Counted from the stretch's first letter, positions 1 through 9,017 are shown. The stretch: 64,000 nt of DNA from Leadbetterella lacunae (GCF_042649125.1 NZ_JBHRYQ010000001.1:2666001-2730000); one strand, 5' to 3'. Program-made: numbers and translations. Notes: generated by a model not told the origin, from the sequence alone.

Positions 1-1
1 T

Positions 2-2656
2 ATGATTTTTATTTTCAAAAATTGGGTATCTTTGTTTAGATATCCAATTTTTTTTATGCCTAAAAAATCCATAATAACCCCTTTAATAAAATCAATAGTA
101 ATTGTTGGTTTATACTTTCTCTTTCAAGAACCTATTGAGTTGCTCTTAAATAAATTGATCATCAACCCATTCTTAATTCATTTCCAAGGAAGTATTCTGA
201 AAGATTTGATAGTGCTTACCTTTATATTAATCTTGGGTTGGTTAAAATTCCAAAACAAACTTGGATCATTTGAGCATTTAGTAACCATACTTTTGGTTTC
301 GTTTGTTATTTATTTACCATATAGATTGAATTATATTGATATATGGAGCTTTGAGCCACTAAAAACATTTAAAGTACTAAAGTATTCAGACGGCTTATTT
401 TTACTCTTTTTGATTTTAGTTTACCCCAAAATGGAAATCATAAAAGACAATTCAAAAAATACTTTATTTGAAGACCTCCCTCTTAAATCAAAAAATGGAG
501 ATACTGATATTTTAAACCACGAATCATACGCTAATGAAATAGCAGATAGAATTAAGGAAAATAACTTTGAGAAATCATTTGCTGTAGGAATAAACGGAAA
601 ATGGGGATCTGGTAAGACTTCATTTATTTCCATGATTCGAGAAAACTTAGAAAAAAATGACGCAGTTACAGTGGAGTTCAACCCGTGGTCATCAAAAAAT
701 GAGGAATCTATTTCAGTGGATTTCTTTGAAGAATTAGACAAAAAATTAATTGAAAATCAATTTTTATTTGGAAACTTGATAAAGTCTTATTCTAATAAAA
801 TTATAAATAAAAACTCAAACCAATTTTTTAATTGGCTCAACCCTTTTTATTCGTCAACGCAACCTGAAAGCTACCTAAAAACAAGGTTAGAAAAATCAAT
901 TAAACAAATAAAAAATAAAGTAATTGTAATTATTGATGATCTTGATAGGCTAAATAAAAGTGAGATATTGGAAGTTCTAAAGATTATTCGAAACACTGCA
1001 AATTTCCAAAATTTGATTTTCGTAGTTGCTTATGATAGAGAATTTATCAGGATTCAATTAAATGACAATTCTAATGGTGAGTACAATCAATACCTTGAAA
1101 AAATATTCCAATTAGAAATCAACCTGCCTCATTTTGGTAAAGAAATCCTTAGATCAAAGCTAATAAGAAATGTTAAAAAAATGTTAGAAAATCAGTTATT
1201 AGTGGAAAGCAATCAATATCGGAAAACAATAATCATTACCACCTTAAAAAAAATAAATGAGTCTGTAAATGAAATTATTCCAACTAAATTAAATCTAATA
1301 GACACCTTAAGAGATGTATCAAGGTTATCAAACTCCATCGCTCTTAATATTATTCCACTAATTGGAGAGGTGGACTTGAAAGACTTCATTATTTTAGAAA
1401 CAATTAGAATAAAAGAACCTGAAATTTATGATTTAATAAAAGATAACAAATTAGGGCTTTTGACTAAGCAAAATATAAATGGTAAAATCTTTTACTATTT
1501 TAAATCCAGTACTGAAACAAAAAGAAGACATCTCAATGACCAATTTTTAAAAAATCTCAATGAACAAGATCAGCAAGATGAAGTATTTCAATCACATTTA
1601 CAGATGGTTTTAAAACACAAATACAAAAATGATGCAATAACAAGAGAAAAAACAGGATTAATTGAATCAAATTTAAACCTTTTATTCGGTGAGGCATATA
1701 GCATCAGTGACCTTATGCAAGTAAACAAAATAGATGAAGTTTTAGCAATTAGAATTCCAAGTAGATTTGATATATATTTTCAATTCAGCTTATCAAAAAA
1801 TGAATTACCAATTTTAAGGCTAAAAAATGAAAGAAGGAATAATTTAGAAAATTATAAAGGACTAATTAATAATTTGGTTGAAAACAAGCTTCAATTCCAA
1901 GTGAATGAGCATCTTGAAGGGATAAACGCATTCGATAGTTATTATGACTTTCAAAATGTAATTTCCGTAATTTTCTTTTTCGCAACTCTAAGGTCAAAGA
2001 TTCAATATCATCATCACAATAATTTAGTTTATTTTGACATTGGAAATATATTTCAAAAAATATTTAACTATTACGAATTAGTAAGAAAGCAAGAAACAAT
2101 AAATGAGGAAAAATATCGGAGTTTTTTAAAGCATATTTTTGTACCCAGAGAAATAAATGAATCTGCGATTTTCAACTCCTCTTTTCTAAATTATTCATAT
2201 GCAAACATAAAAGAAATAGGTTTTTCAAAAGAAGAAATTCTAGATATGAATATTGAAATTTTAAGAAGATATTCTTTTAAAATAAACCAAATCGACCAAA
2301 CACTAATTGGATTATTTAGAAATACAAATACAAAGTTGGAAATTGGAAAAGAGATAATGCCCGAAAAAGCCATTGAAATAGTAAAAGTAGTAATTCGGAA
2401 AGACATAAAACATTTTGTAGAAAATACTTTTGGAAAAGAATCTCGAACCAATAATTACTATTATATAAACCCACACATTCTTAATATCTTTATTTGCTGG
2501 GAATCTTATTTGACATTTATTGGTGAATACAATAAAGAGGGTTGGTTTTTCGAATATTCTTCTTTTTTAGAAAAATCTAAAAAAAGCGACTTCAACAAAG
2601 CCGTCGAATTTGATTTCACTAAACTTAACCCTGAAAACAATAAAATAACATTTTGA
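2..2656 (+). CDS. KAP-family P-loop NTPase with N-terminal membrane segments
   Basis: The protein has a Walker A motif (GINGKWGSGKTS, residues about 197-208), the FNPW motif typical of KAP NTPases (about 226-229) and a Walker B strand ending IIDDLDRL (about 310-317). About four hydrophobic stretches lie before the P-loop (about residues 32-48, 68-81, 93-107, 131-142), so it is probably membrane-anchored with a cytoplasmic NTPase. KAP NTPases are STAND-like ATPases; some take part in phage exclusion, others have unrelated roles. The C-terminal half (about 450-884) matches nothing I recognise. The first ATG is at base 2, so the true start may lie upstream; an inner Met at residue 19 is another option. 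The gene is visibly more A+T-rich than the hydrolase beside it, which suggests transfer. A defence role is inference only. Confidence 0.8.
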   Translation: MIFIFKNWVSLFRYPIFFMPKKSIITPLIKSIVIVGLYFLFQEPIELLLNKLIINPFLIHFQGSILKDLIVLTFILILGWLKFQNKLGSFEHLVTILLVSFVIYLPYRLNYIDIWSFEPLKTFKVLKYSDGLFLLFLILVYPKMEIIKDNSKNTLFEDLPLKSKNGDTDILNHESYANEIADRIKENNFEKSFAVGINGKWGSGKTSFISMIRENLEKNDAVTVEFNPWSSKNEESISVDFFEELDKKLIENQFLFGNLIKSYSNKIINKNSNQFFNWLNPFYSSTQPESYLKTRLEKSIKQIKNKVIVIIDDLDRLNKSEILEVLKIIRNTANFQNLIFVVAYDREFIRIQLNDNSNGEYNQYLEKIFQLEINLPHFGKEILRSKLIRNVKKMLENQLLVESNQYRKTIIITTLKKINESVNEIIPTKLNLIDTLRDVSRLSNSIALNIIPLIGEVDLKDFIILETIRIKEPEIYDLIKDNKLGLLTKQNINGKIFYYFKSSTETKRRHLNDQFLKNLNEQDQQDEVFQSHLQMVLKHKYKNDAITREKTGLIESNLNLLFGEAYSISDLMQVNKIDEVLAIRIPSRFDIYFQFSLSKNELPILRLKNERRNNLENYKGLINNLVENKLQFQVNEHLEGINAFDSYYDFQNVISVIFFFATLRSKIQYHHHNNLVYFDIGNIFQKIFNYYELVRKQETINEEKYRSFLKHIFVPREINESAIFNSSFLNYSYANIKEIGFSKEEILDMNIEILRRYSFKINQIDQTLIGLFRNTNTKLEIGKEIMPEKAIEIVKVVIRKDIKHFVENTFGKESRTNNYYYINPHILNIFICWESYLTFIGEYNKEGWFFEYSSFLEKSKKSDFNKAVEFDFTKLNPENNKITF

Positions 2657-2670
2657 GGTGACCTATGATT

Positions 2671-2715
2671 AAAAAAAATGCCGAACTGACATGTGTTAGT
2701 TCGGCTATTTTTTTA
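2671..2715. terminator. Bidirectional intrinsic terminator
   Basis: A perfect 8-bp stem (GCCGAACT at 2680-2687, AGTTCGGC at 2698-2705) is flanked by an A-run on the left and a T-run on the right. It lies between the stop of the KAP gene and the convergent hydrolase gene and can serve both. Confidence 0.85.
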
Positions 2716-2733
2716 CCTTATTTTTCAAAGAAA

Positions 2734-4131
2734 TCACTTCACTCGCTCCAATATCCACGATGTCATGGTATCTAAAGCTACTGGGGCGAAAGTCTGCTCT
2801 ATTTTTCCATATTCTTTTGGTGAACCGGTGGTACATTCTTGGAAAAGGTGGTTCAGGTTCGGCAGTTCCACTATTTTGAAGTCTTTGTTCTTGCCTTTTT
2901 TCAATGCCTTTTCTATAGCTCCTAGGTCCTCTTTGGGTGGCACTTGAAGGTCTTTTGAGCCATTGAGTGCCAATACCGGGCATTTTACTTTTTCTAAAGT
3001 AGGTCTTGGGTCATATTTTAGGAAAGTCAATAACCACGGGTCGGTCAATGCTACAAGTTGCGTTTTCAAAAACTCTTCTTCAGTTCCTGCTTTGGCTAAT
3101 TCTTCTTTTGTGGCGTTAGCATAAATTTCTTTTAATTCTACCGTCAACTCCGCTTTTAATTTCTCCGTATCTGTACTTTCCCCCGCCATTTTAAACAACT
3201 TGGCGTTGAGTTTCTCTGCTTTTTGCACCTCTTTTGTCGAAGCTCCGTCTGCTAGCTGAATTAATGAAGATTGAATAGGTAGCAACTCGTAACCCGGTAT
3301 GCCAGGACCCGCCAACAATACTATAAATGCCACATCTGCATTTTTTGATGCCACCAAAGGAGCTATTAAACCGCCTTCGCTATGCCCCGCCAATCCGATT
3401 TTATTTGGGTCAATTTCCTTTCTTGTCTTTAGATAAGCCACAGCTGCGTCTACATCTTTGGCAAAATCAAAACTAGTGGCTCCTTTAAAAGTACCCGTAG
3501 AGCCAAACATGCCGCGGTCGTCGTATCGCAACACGGCGATTCCGTTTTTGGTCAAATGGTCAGCTATTACTAAAAATGGACGGTGGTTCATCAGTTCTTC
3601 GTCGCGGTTTTGTGGGCCACTTCCGGTTATAAGCACCACCACCGGAAACTTACCTTCTTTTTTGGGCAATGTCAGCGTACCGGCCAACGTGATTTTATCT
3701 ACCGAATTTTCAAATTTCACCTCTTCGGCATAGTAGCCCAAAGGCTCCACTGGGTCTTGCGGCCTCGCAACTTTTTTAACCGCTTTTTTCTCTCTACCGA
3801 GCTCCATTGGAGTTTTAAAAGTACCCTGAGAAAAAGTCCCTGATATTTTAGAATCGTCGGCCAAAGTACCTTCGTATTTTATGCCTGCGTTTGCCACCTC
3901 TAAACTAATTTTTGTACCATCAAAAGTAGTATTTGTTACGGCTATGCCTTTGGCACCTTGGTCAGGGCTGTCCATGGTTGCGGTATAGGTATCGCCTGTT
4001 TTTTGAATATTAAAAACCAAACGCAACTGTGTGCCTTGTACCGAAAGCACGCCGTTCCACTGGCCTTCGATATTTTGCCCAAAGGCAACTTGAAAACAAA
4101 GAAACAAGAATAAAAATGATAACTTTTTCAT
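2734..4131 (-). CDS. Secreted alpha/beta hydrolase (serine esterase/peptidase-like)
   Basis: 465 residues. Signal peptide at 1-18 (cleavage near AFGQ). An N-terminal beta-rich domain (about 20-115) is followed by an alpha/beta-hydrolase domain (about 130-465). The nucleophile elbow GHSEGG places the catalytic Ser near residue 250; NGSKDLQVPP supplies the likely acid and LNHLFQE the likely His. An oxyanion-type motif VLITGSGPQNRDEE precedes the domain core. Bacteroidota encode many such exported hydrolases; the substrate cannot be told from sequence. It is monocistronic, faces away from the Yip1-like pair's promoter, and ends at the shared terminator near 2700. Confidence 0.88.
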   Translation of the reverse strand: MKKLSFLFLFLCFQVAFGQNIEGQWNGVLSVQGTQLRLVFNIQKTGDTYTATMDSPDQGAKGIAVTNTTFDGTKISLEVANAGIKYEGTLADDSKISGTFSQGTFKTPMELGREKKAVKKVARPQDPVEPLGYYAEEVKFENSVDKITLAGTLTLPKKEGKFPVVVLITGSGPQNRDEELMNHRPFLVIADHLTKNGIAVLRYDDRGMFGSTGTFKGATSFDFAKDVDAAVAYLKTRKEIDPNKIGLAGHSEGGLIAPLVASKNADVAFIVLLAGPGIPGYELLPIQSSLIQLADGASTKEVQKAEKLNAKLFKMAGESTDTEKLKAELTVELKEIYANATKEELAKAGTEEEFLKTQLVALTDPWLLTFLKYDPRPTLEKVKCPVLALNGSKDLQVPPKEDLGAIEKALKKGKNKDFKIVELPNLNHLFQECTTGSPKEYGKIEQTFAPVALDTMTSWILERVK

Positions 4132-4215
4132 GATTTTTTAATTTAAAATTTTGACAAAAGAATGACTGTCAACATTACACAAAATGCTGATTTATAATAA
4201 TTTAACTGATTTTAT

Positions 4216-4827
4216 TTATAAAAATAAACGAACTACATTTACCTTAAAAAAGTAAGAGACTACCATGGATAACAAAATGGCTACCACAAACAAGAAAGCT
4301 GATTTTTCGCCTTTGATATTGGTAGAAACACGGAAGGCATTATACATGAGGGCGATGATCCAAATCACGATGGCTATGCTCAATAAAGCAAAGCCAGCCA
4401 AAAACAAAAGACCGACAAATGGCAGCTCAGAAATCACTTGAGATTGAGGGCCATCTTTTTGCAAACTTTCGGCAATTTTGTTAAGCGTATCATTAAAATC
4501 GGCGAAGCCCAAAAAAGTAAAAACCAAATAAGGAATGCGAGCAAGGGCTTGAGTTCCGAAAACATCAATGGCTCTGATGTGCGACTTGCCAGCAAAAATA
4601 CCGAATAGTAAAAGTATACTAGAAAAGATAATCCAGTTACCTAAGTTTTGGACAATCAGATACAAAAACGAGTGCTCCTTACCGCTAATTTTCGCTCCTA
4701 GAATATCCGGAAAAACTACATTGCTATAGTGTGCAACAACAGAAATCAACACCATAACCACAAGGCCGATACCGAGAGCCTCCACTCCTGCTATTCTCTC
4801 AAACGGGTTGTAAATAAGTTTCTTCAT
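4216..4827 (-). CDS. Yip1-family integral membrane protein
   Basis: 203 residues, about five hydrophobic helices (near residues 18-36, 55-80, 92-112, 137-160, 178-200). The N-terminal pattern NPFERIAG and the helix layout resemble Yip1/YIP1-domain proteins of Bacteroidota, which have no defined bacterial function. Its start overlaps the stop of the upstream DUF2089 gene by 4 bases (ATGA type), so the two are translationally coupled and probably act together. Confidence 0.7.
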   Translation of the reverse strand: MKKLIYNPFERIAGVEALGIGLVVMVLISVVAHYSNVVFPDILGAKISGKEHSFLYLIVQNLGNWIIFSSILLLFGIFAGKSHIRAIDVFGTQALARIPYLVFTFLGFADFNDTLNKIAESLQKDGPQSQVISELPFVGLLFLAGFALLSIAIVIWIIALMYNAFRVSTNIKGEKSAFLFVVAILLSMVVSYFFKVNVVRLFL

Positions 4828-5099
4828 GATTTTGTGTTTTTTAGTTTTTCTATTTTGTTAATCAAGTCGTCGAGCATGTTTCTCACCGTTGGGTAACTCA
4901 TATTAAGTTGCTGAGCCATTACTTTCAAACTTCCGCTCGTTTGAACAAAATCCATGATGAAGTTTTGCTCCTTTAAATCGAGCTTTAAAAAGACAGGCAA
5001 TTCAAAAGATCCGTTGATATTGGTTTGACAACTGTCGCAATGTAAGCTCTGAACTTTTAGTTCGGCTTCGCAACTCGGACATATAATGGGTAGTTTCAT
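4824..5099 (-). CDS. DUF2089-type zinc-ribbon/HTH small regulator
   Basis: 91 residues. The N-terminus carries two CxxC pairs (CPSCEAELK; CDSCQTN), a zinc-ribbon. Residues about 45-85 form a helix-turn-helix-like segment (SGSLKVMAQQLNMSYPTVRNMLDDLI), the layout of DUF2089 proteins. It is probably a DNA-binding regulator for its own operon with the overlapping Yip1-like membrane protein. A good promoter lies directly upstream. Several ACTTTA repeats at about 5168-5202 could be its operator, but this is speculative. Confidence 0.8.
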   Translation of the reverse strand: MKLPIICPSCEAELKVQSLHCDSCQTNINGSFELPVFLKLDLKEQNFIMDFVQTSGSLKVMAQQLNMSYPTVRNMLDDLINKIEKLKNTKS

Positions 5100-5118
5100 A
5101 TAATTATTTTTTCTTTGA

Positions 5119-5148
5119 CAAAAGTAATAACGAAATTCATAAAAGCAA
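5119..5148 (-). promoter_or_regulatory. Bacteroidota-type promoter for the DUF2089/Yip1 operon
   Basis: On the minus strand TTG (5148-5146) is followed after 19 bases by TACTTTTG (5126-5119), an exact TAnnTTTG -7 element, about 20 bases before the start codon at 5099. Confidence 0.6.
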
Positions 5149-5347
5149 TAAATATTTAAATAAAATTAAACTTTACTTTAACTTTATTTAAAATTACTTT
5201 AAAATTTAGCCTTTGGGGGCGTTAAAACTGCATTTTGAAATATGAGGGGTGAATTATTTATTTTTAAAGGCGTCCGACTAAAATATCCTTTAGAAACAAA
5301 TCGGCCCCGAATTGTCATTCAAGCTACTTTTTTTGTCTTGAGTAAAA

Positions 5348-5575
5348 ATGACCCCCTATTTACTTTGTGTCGGCTGCCGCCTAGGCCTTCATTTTTTTTC
5401 AAAAAAAAAATGAAGCAAAAAAAACAGCACCCAGCAAACTCACGCACTCAAAATTCTTTTAATCAGAAGTTTACCTTAAGACTATATTCGAAAAAGAATT
5501 TCGATTGCGTTCAAACAATGCTGGCTGATATAATGACCCATATTTATTTATTTTTTTCGGATACCAGTATTTTTT
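5348..5575. repeat. Diverged dispersed intergenic repeat, copy A (in the 5100-5657 gene-free stretch)
   Basis: This gene-free stretch holds a non-coding element: a G+C-rich head (CGGCTGCCGCCTAGGCC), an A/T hairpin (CTTCATTTTTTT pairing with AAAAAATGAAG near 5389-5414), then GCAAAAAAAACAGCAC and a tail containing TCAAACAATGC. The same blocks occur in the same order at 48439-48680 (GCAAAAAAAACAGCAC; TCAAACAGTGC). The open frame across it (5242-5673) is low-complexity and not a credible gene. Confidence 0.6.
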
Positions 5576-5619
5576 TTTTACAAAAAGCATTAAAATATTT
5601 TGAAATGAAAAATAGAATA

Positions 5620-5644
5620 AAGTACTTTGTAATTCAAAGTACTT
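5620..5644. promoter_or_regulatory. Palindromic operator, copy 1 (TACTTTG-N5-CAAAGTA)
   Basis: AAGTACTTTG (5620-5629) and CAAAGTACTT (5635-5644) form a perfect 10-bp inverted repeat with a 5-bp spacer. The shared core ends 14 bases before the ATG at 5658. A second copy with the same core, spacer length and 14-base distance precedes the gene at 6595. The probable ligand is the winged-helix protein encoded between them (6251-6544). Confidence 0.75.
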
Positions 5645-5657
5645 TAAAAAAGCAGAT

Positions 5658-6254
5658 ATGTCAAATCATATAGAAGACTTAAAGGCCATTCGCCAAATCA
5701 TGGAGAAATCTTCAAAATTTCTTTCATTGAGTGGAAAATCAGGAATCGCAATTGGGATAACGGCCCTCGTCGCTTCATTGTATGTATATAATGCTACAGG
5801 CCATTTTTCTTTGGCAGAAAGCCAAGGACCATCACAAGATATTGAACTGCTGCTTATCGCACTTTTAACTTTAGTGGTTTCCTTATCGCTTGGGCTTGTT
5901 TTTACTTTTAACAAAACCAAAACCCGAAAAGAGAAACTTTGGACCAAGCAGTCAAAAAAACTCTTGGTAAACCTTGCTGTTCCACTTCTAATTGGAGCCA
6001 TAGCCTGCGGAGCATTTATATACCACGAAACCATTTGGCCCATTTCTAGCTTAACTTTAATATTTTATGGGGTAGCATTGGTAAATGGAGCAAACTACAC
6101 CTACAAAGACATTTATTTCCTTGGCTTGATAGAAATCAGCTTGGGTTTACTGAGTCTTTTCTTTATCGAATATGCACTACTATTTTGGGGACTGGGCTTC
6201 GGTATAATGCATATTCTGTATGGTGCGATCATGTACACAAAGTATGAAAAATGA
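5658..6254 (+). CDS. Polytopic membrane protein of unknown function, regulator-associated
   Basis: 198 residues with a soluble N-terminus (about 1-25) and six hydrophobic helices (near 26-47, 62-86, 103-123, 127-147, 150-172, 174-192). I do not recognise a named family. It overlaps the downstream winged-helix regulator gene by 4 bases (ATGA), so both are made from one transcript under the operator at 5620-5644. Such a pair could work as a membrane sensor plus regulator, but this is inferred from gene order only. Confidence 0.75.
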   Translation: MSNHIEDLKAIRQIMEKSSKFLSLSGKSGIAIGITALVASLYVYNATGHFSLAESQGPSQDIELLLIALLTLVVSLSLGLVFTFNKTKTRKEKLWTKQSKKLLVNLAVPLLIGAIACGAFIYHETIWPISSLTLIFYGVALVNGANYTYKDIYFLGLIEISLGLLSLFFIEYALLFWGLGFGIMHILYGAIMYTKYEK

Positions 6255-6544
6255 ATCTGAAAAAATTTAATAAGGCATTTGAAAACAAGGCAAGGCTTGG
6301 CATAATGGCCATGCTGATAGCCAATGAAGAGGTGAGTTTCACGGAGTTTAAGGACCTGCTTGACCTTACGGATGGAAATCTGTCTTCACACCTAAAGGCC
6401 TTAGAAAAAGAACACTACTTAGAAGTAAAAAAAGAGTTTGTAGACCGAAAACCAAAATCAACGTATTTAGTGACCGAATCCGGCAAAGCGGCTTTTCAAC
6501 TACACATAGAGCAGCTTGAGGCCCTTATAAAAATGAACAAATAA
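6251..6544 (+). CDS. Small winged-helix transcriptional regulator (HTH_34/MarR-ArsR-like)
   Basis: 97 residues, essentially one winged helix: helices at about 5-45, recognition helix in TDGNLSSHLKALEKEHYLEVKK, and a wing with the KPKSTYLVTESG pattern of the HTH_34-type regulators. It is probably a dimeric repressor of its own operon. The perfect palindrome TACTTTG-N5-CAAAGTA lies before both its operon and the next gene, which makes this protein the obvious candidate to bind it. In Bacteroidota such regulators are often found near creD, as here. Confidence 0.85.
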   Translation: MNLKKFNKAFENKARLGIMAMLIANEEVSFTEFKDLLDLTDGNLSSHLKALEKEHYLEVKKEFVDRKPKSTYLVTESGKAAFQLHIEQLEALIKMNK

Positions 6545-6559
6545 TTTTTTTTGTACCTA

Positions 6560-6580
6560 TACTTTGTAAAACAAAGTACT
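6560..6580. promoter_or_regulatory. Palindromic operator, copy 2
   Basis: TACTTTG (6560-6566), TAAAA, CAAAGTA (6572-6578) followed by CT: the same core as the copy at 5620-5644. It ends 14 bases before the ATG at 6595, exactly as copy 1 does before 5658, which also supports 6595 over the next ATG at 6598. Confidence 0.75.
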
Positions 6581-6594
6581 CTGAATTAATAAAA

Positions 6595-6969
6595 ATGATG
6601 ACATTTAAGAAAACCTACTTCCTTATATTTCTGGGATTGTTGCTTACCGAAATATGCATCGCACTTTTTGTAAATGACGCCTTCATAAGGCCCTACTTCG
6701 GCGATTTTTTGGCTACCATCTGCCTCTATTGTTTTTTCATGACCTTCATAAAACTAAAACCACTACACATAGCACTACTGAGCTTGCTCATATCGGTGTT
6801 GATAGAAATTTTTCAATACCTAAACTGGGGGCATAGCACCACCATAAAGTCTAACAAAACATTACAAGTGGTATTGGGAAGTTCATTTTCTTGGGGAGAT
6901 GTGGTGGCGTATGTGCTTGGATTTTTTGTGGTGATATATGTAGAATTAAAAACAAGAGAAAATGCCTGA
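6595..6969 (+). CDS. DUF2809-family membrane protein
   Basis: 124 residues with four hydrophobic helices (near 6-25, 35-52, 57-75, 99-117) and the pattern SLLISVLIEIFQYLNW followed by a late SWGDVVAYVLGF, both characteristic of DUF2809 proteins. Function unknown. First gene of the second operator-controlled unit; its end overlaps the next gene by 8 bases, so it is co-transcribed with the MpaB-like protein and CreD. Confidence 0.8.
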   Translation: MMTFKKTYFLIFLGLLLTEICIALFVNDAFIRPYFGDFLATICLYCFFMTFIKLKPLHIALLSLLISVLIEIFQYLNWGHSTTIKSNKTLQVVLGSSFSWGDVVAYVLGFFVVIYVELKTRENA

Positions 6970-7723
6970 ATATTTTGTAGAACCCGACTCATTAGTAAGA
7001 AAAATTTGGGGCAGAACAGACAGCGTACTGCTGATATTTGCGGCTTCGGCAGCTGAGTTTTCGCTCAATAACGCGGTAGACTGGTTGTTTTTCACAGGAA
7101 AAATACCAGCAAAACCTATAGCACGCATGATGTCTACCGTAGAATACGCCTGGCACATTTTGTTTTCGGAGGAAAAAACAGCCTTGGCCACCATAAAGGC
7201 AGTAAGGCAAATACACGGAGGTGTAGAAAATGCCCGAAAAATGAACATCCCCGATGCGGCCTATCGCGACATATTAAACATGCTGATTGACTATTCTATA
7301 AAATCGCACGAGCTAATACATGGTGCAATATCGGATGCCGAAAAAGCAGAAGTATTTACAGCTTTCAAACGATTTGGCACCGAAATGGGTATTCCGGGCA
7401 TCCCAGACACCTATTTTAGATGGGAATTAGAAAGAGCCCAAACATTGAAATCAAATTTTAGCCGGAGTACGTACACTGTTAAACTACAAGAATCGTATCG
7501 TAAAAACTTGGGTGAGTTGAGGCATTGGATTTTAGTAGAAATTCAAAAAATGATGCTAGACCCAAAACTCCTAAGCATGCTACAACTAACCAACAAAAGT
7601 TGGCTACGAATGCCAATCGGCGTATACACGCTTATAAAAAACTCAAAAGTAGCCTTGTGGCTGATCATGCAAGTGATACCCAAAGAATTTCAAAAAAATC
7701 TAAAACAAATAAATAAGTACTAA
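6962..7723 (+). CDS. MpaB/DUF2236-family oxygenase-like protein
   Basis: 253 residues, helical. The layout (RMMSTVEYAWHILFS, then AVRQIHGGV with a candidate haem-ligand His, then HELIHGAIS) matches the DUF2236 group that includes mycophenolate-pathway MpaB and latex-clearing haem oxygenases. Family members are generally haem-dependent oxygenases, but substrates are mostly unknown. It overlaps the DUF2809 gene by 8 bases and is followed after 1 base by creD, so an envelope or lipid-related role is possible. The family call rests on pattern recall. Confidence 0.65.
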   Translation: MPEYFVEPDSLVRKIWGRTDSVLLIFAASAAEFSLNNAVDWLFFTGKIPAKPIARMMSTVEYAWHILFSEEKTALATIKAVRQIHGGVENARKMNIPDAAYRDILNMLIDYSIKSHELIHGAISDAEKAEVFTAFKRFGTEMGIPGIPDTYFRWELERAQTLKSNFSRSTYTVKLQESYRKNLGELRHWILVEIQKMMLDPKLLSMLQLTNKSWLRMPIGVYTLIKNSKVALWLIMQVIPKEFQKNLKQINKY

Positions 7724-7724
7724 C

Positions 7725-9017
7725 ATGGAAAAACTATCATTTTTTAAAACCAAAGTGGGAAAAGGACTCTTAGTGGGAGCATTTGCCCTGTTTATGTTTA
7801 TCCCTTTACTGATCGTACAAAACCTTGTAAACGAAAGACAAAACAGAAAAAATGAAGTAGTAACGGAGGTAACCAACCAATGGAGTAGAGGTCAAAAAAT
7901 TAGCAGCTTAATATTTCAAATTCCTTACGAAGAAAACGTAAAACAAGAAAAAACCGTAAATGGAAGCCAAGTAATTTCTATCGTAAAAGAAAGCCGAATG
8001 TTATACGTAAGTCCGAAAACCTTTATTTTAAAAGGGCAAATAATACCTGAAAAACGAAAGAAAAGTATCTACGAAGTGGTCGTTTACAACAGTAACCTTA
8101 AGATAACCGGGAGTTTTGACCCGCTAAACTTACCCAATAAAGAAACCCGAATTTATAACTTAGAAAAAGCAAAAGTGCTTTTTGAAGTAAATGACATCAG
8201 GGGGCTTCAAAAGGAAATCATTATAAATATAAACAAAGCACAACTTACTTTAGAAAACAGTGGCCAAAACGGCTATTTGGCTCAAAACATAGACTTAAGA
8301 GAGGCGGGTTTGAGCAAACTAGACTACTCTTTTGACCTTGCCGTGCGGGGAAGCACCAACCTTAAATTTAACCCTACGGCTGCAAACACCACCGTGGAAC
8401 TTACCTCTACTTGGCAAGACCCCGGATTTTTTGGAGCATTTTTGCCGAGTTACGATTTAGACAAAAACGGGTTTAATGCCAAATGGAATGTATTGGAACT
8501 TAACCGAGATTTCCCTAGGGTGTTTTATAACCTCGAGGTCATCAATATTGCGGATTATCAGTTTGGGGTAAACTTAGTGGAAACTGCCAATAATTATCAA
8601 AAAAACGAGCGAGCGGTTAAGTACGGACTCCTGATTGTGAGTCTTACATTTTTGGTGTTCTTTTTTATGGAAATGCTCCTTAGTCTAAAAGTAAACCTAA
8701 TCCAATATGGGCTTATCGGCATTGCATTGATATTGTTTTACACGTTGCTGCTGTCCATTTCCGAGTTTTTAACATTTAATATCGCTTACCTGATAAGTTG
8801 CATCGCCACTATAGGCCTCATATTTTCATTCTCCAAAAGTCTGTTTATTCTTAAGCAGCCTGCGTTGGCTTTGGCGGCCCTTTTGAGTATATTATATGGA
8901 TTTATTTTTATCATCATTCAGCTGGAAGACACAGCCTTACTAATTGGCAGCATTGGCCTGTTTTTAATACTTGCCACCACCATGTATATTTCTAGAAAAG
9001 TAAACTGGGATAATTAA
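7725..9017 (+). CDS. creD: CreD-like inner-membrane protein
   Basis: 430 residues. A single N-terminal membrane helix (about 13-33, ending IPLLIVQNLV followed by a basic NERQNRK stretch), a long non-membrane domain to about residue 295, then about five to six C-terminal helices. This is the typical CreD architecture (colicin E2 tolerance/envelope integrity protein; biochemical function unknown). Bacteroidota creD genes are commonly adjacent to a small winged-helix regulator, as here. Last gene of the operator-2 unit, with a terminator at 9154-9199. Confidence 0.85.
   Translation: MEKLSFFKTKVGKGLLVGAFALFMFIPLLIVQNLVNERQNRKNEVVTEVTNQWSRGQKISSLIFQIPYEENVKQEKTVNGSQVISIVKESRMLYVSPKTFILKGQIIPEKRKKSIYEVVVYNSNLKITGSFDPLNLPNKETRIYNLEKAKVLFEVNDIRGLQKEIIININKAQLTLENSGQNGYLAQNIDLREAGLSKLDYSFDLAVRGSTNLKFNPTAANTTVELTSTWQDPGFFGAFLPSYDLDKNGFNAKWNVLELNRDFPRVFYNLEVINIADYQFGVNLVETANNYQKNERAVKYGLLIVSLTFLVFFFMEMLLSLKVNLIQYGLIGIALILFYTLLLSISEFLTFNIAYLISCIATIGLIFSFSKSLFILKQPALALAALLSILYGFIFIIIQLEDTALLIGSIGLFLILATTMYISRKVNWDN

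Noticed and set aside
5242..5673. 143-residue open frame between the DUF2089 and membrane-protein genes
   Set aside because: It spans poly-A/T tracts, a dispersed non-coding repeat and the operator of the next gene; composition is low-complexity.
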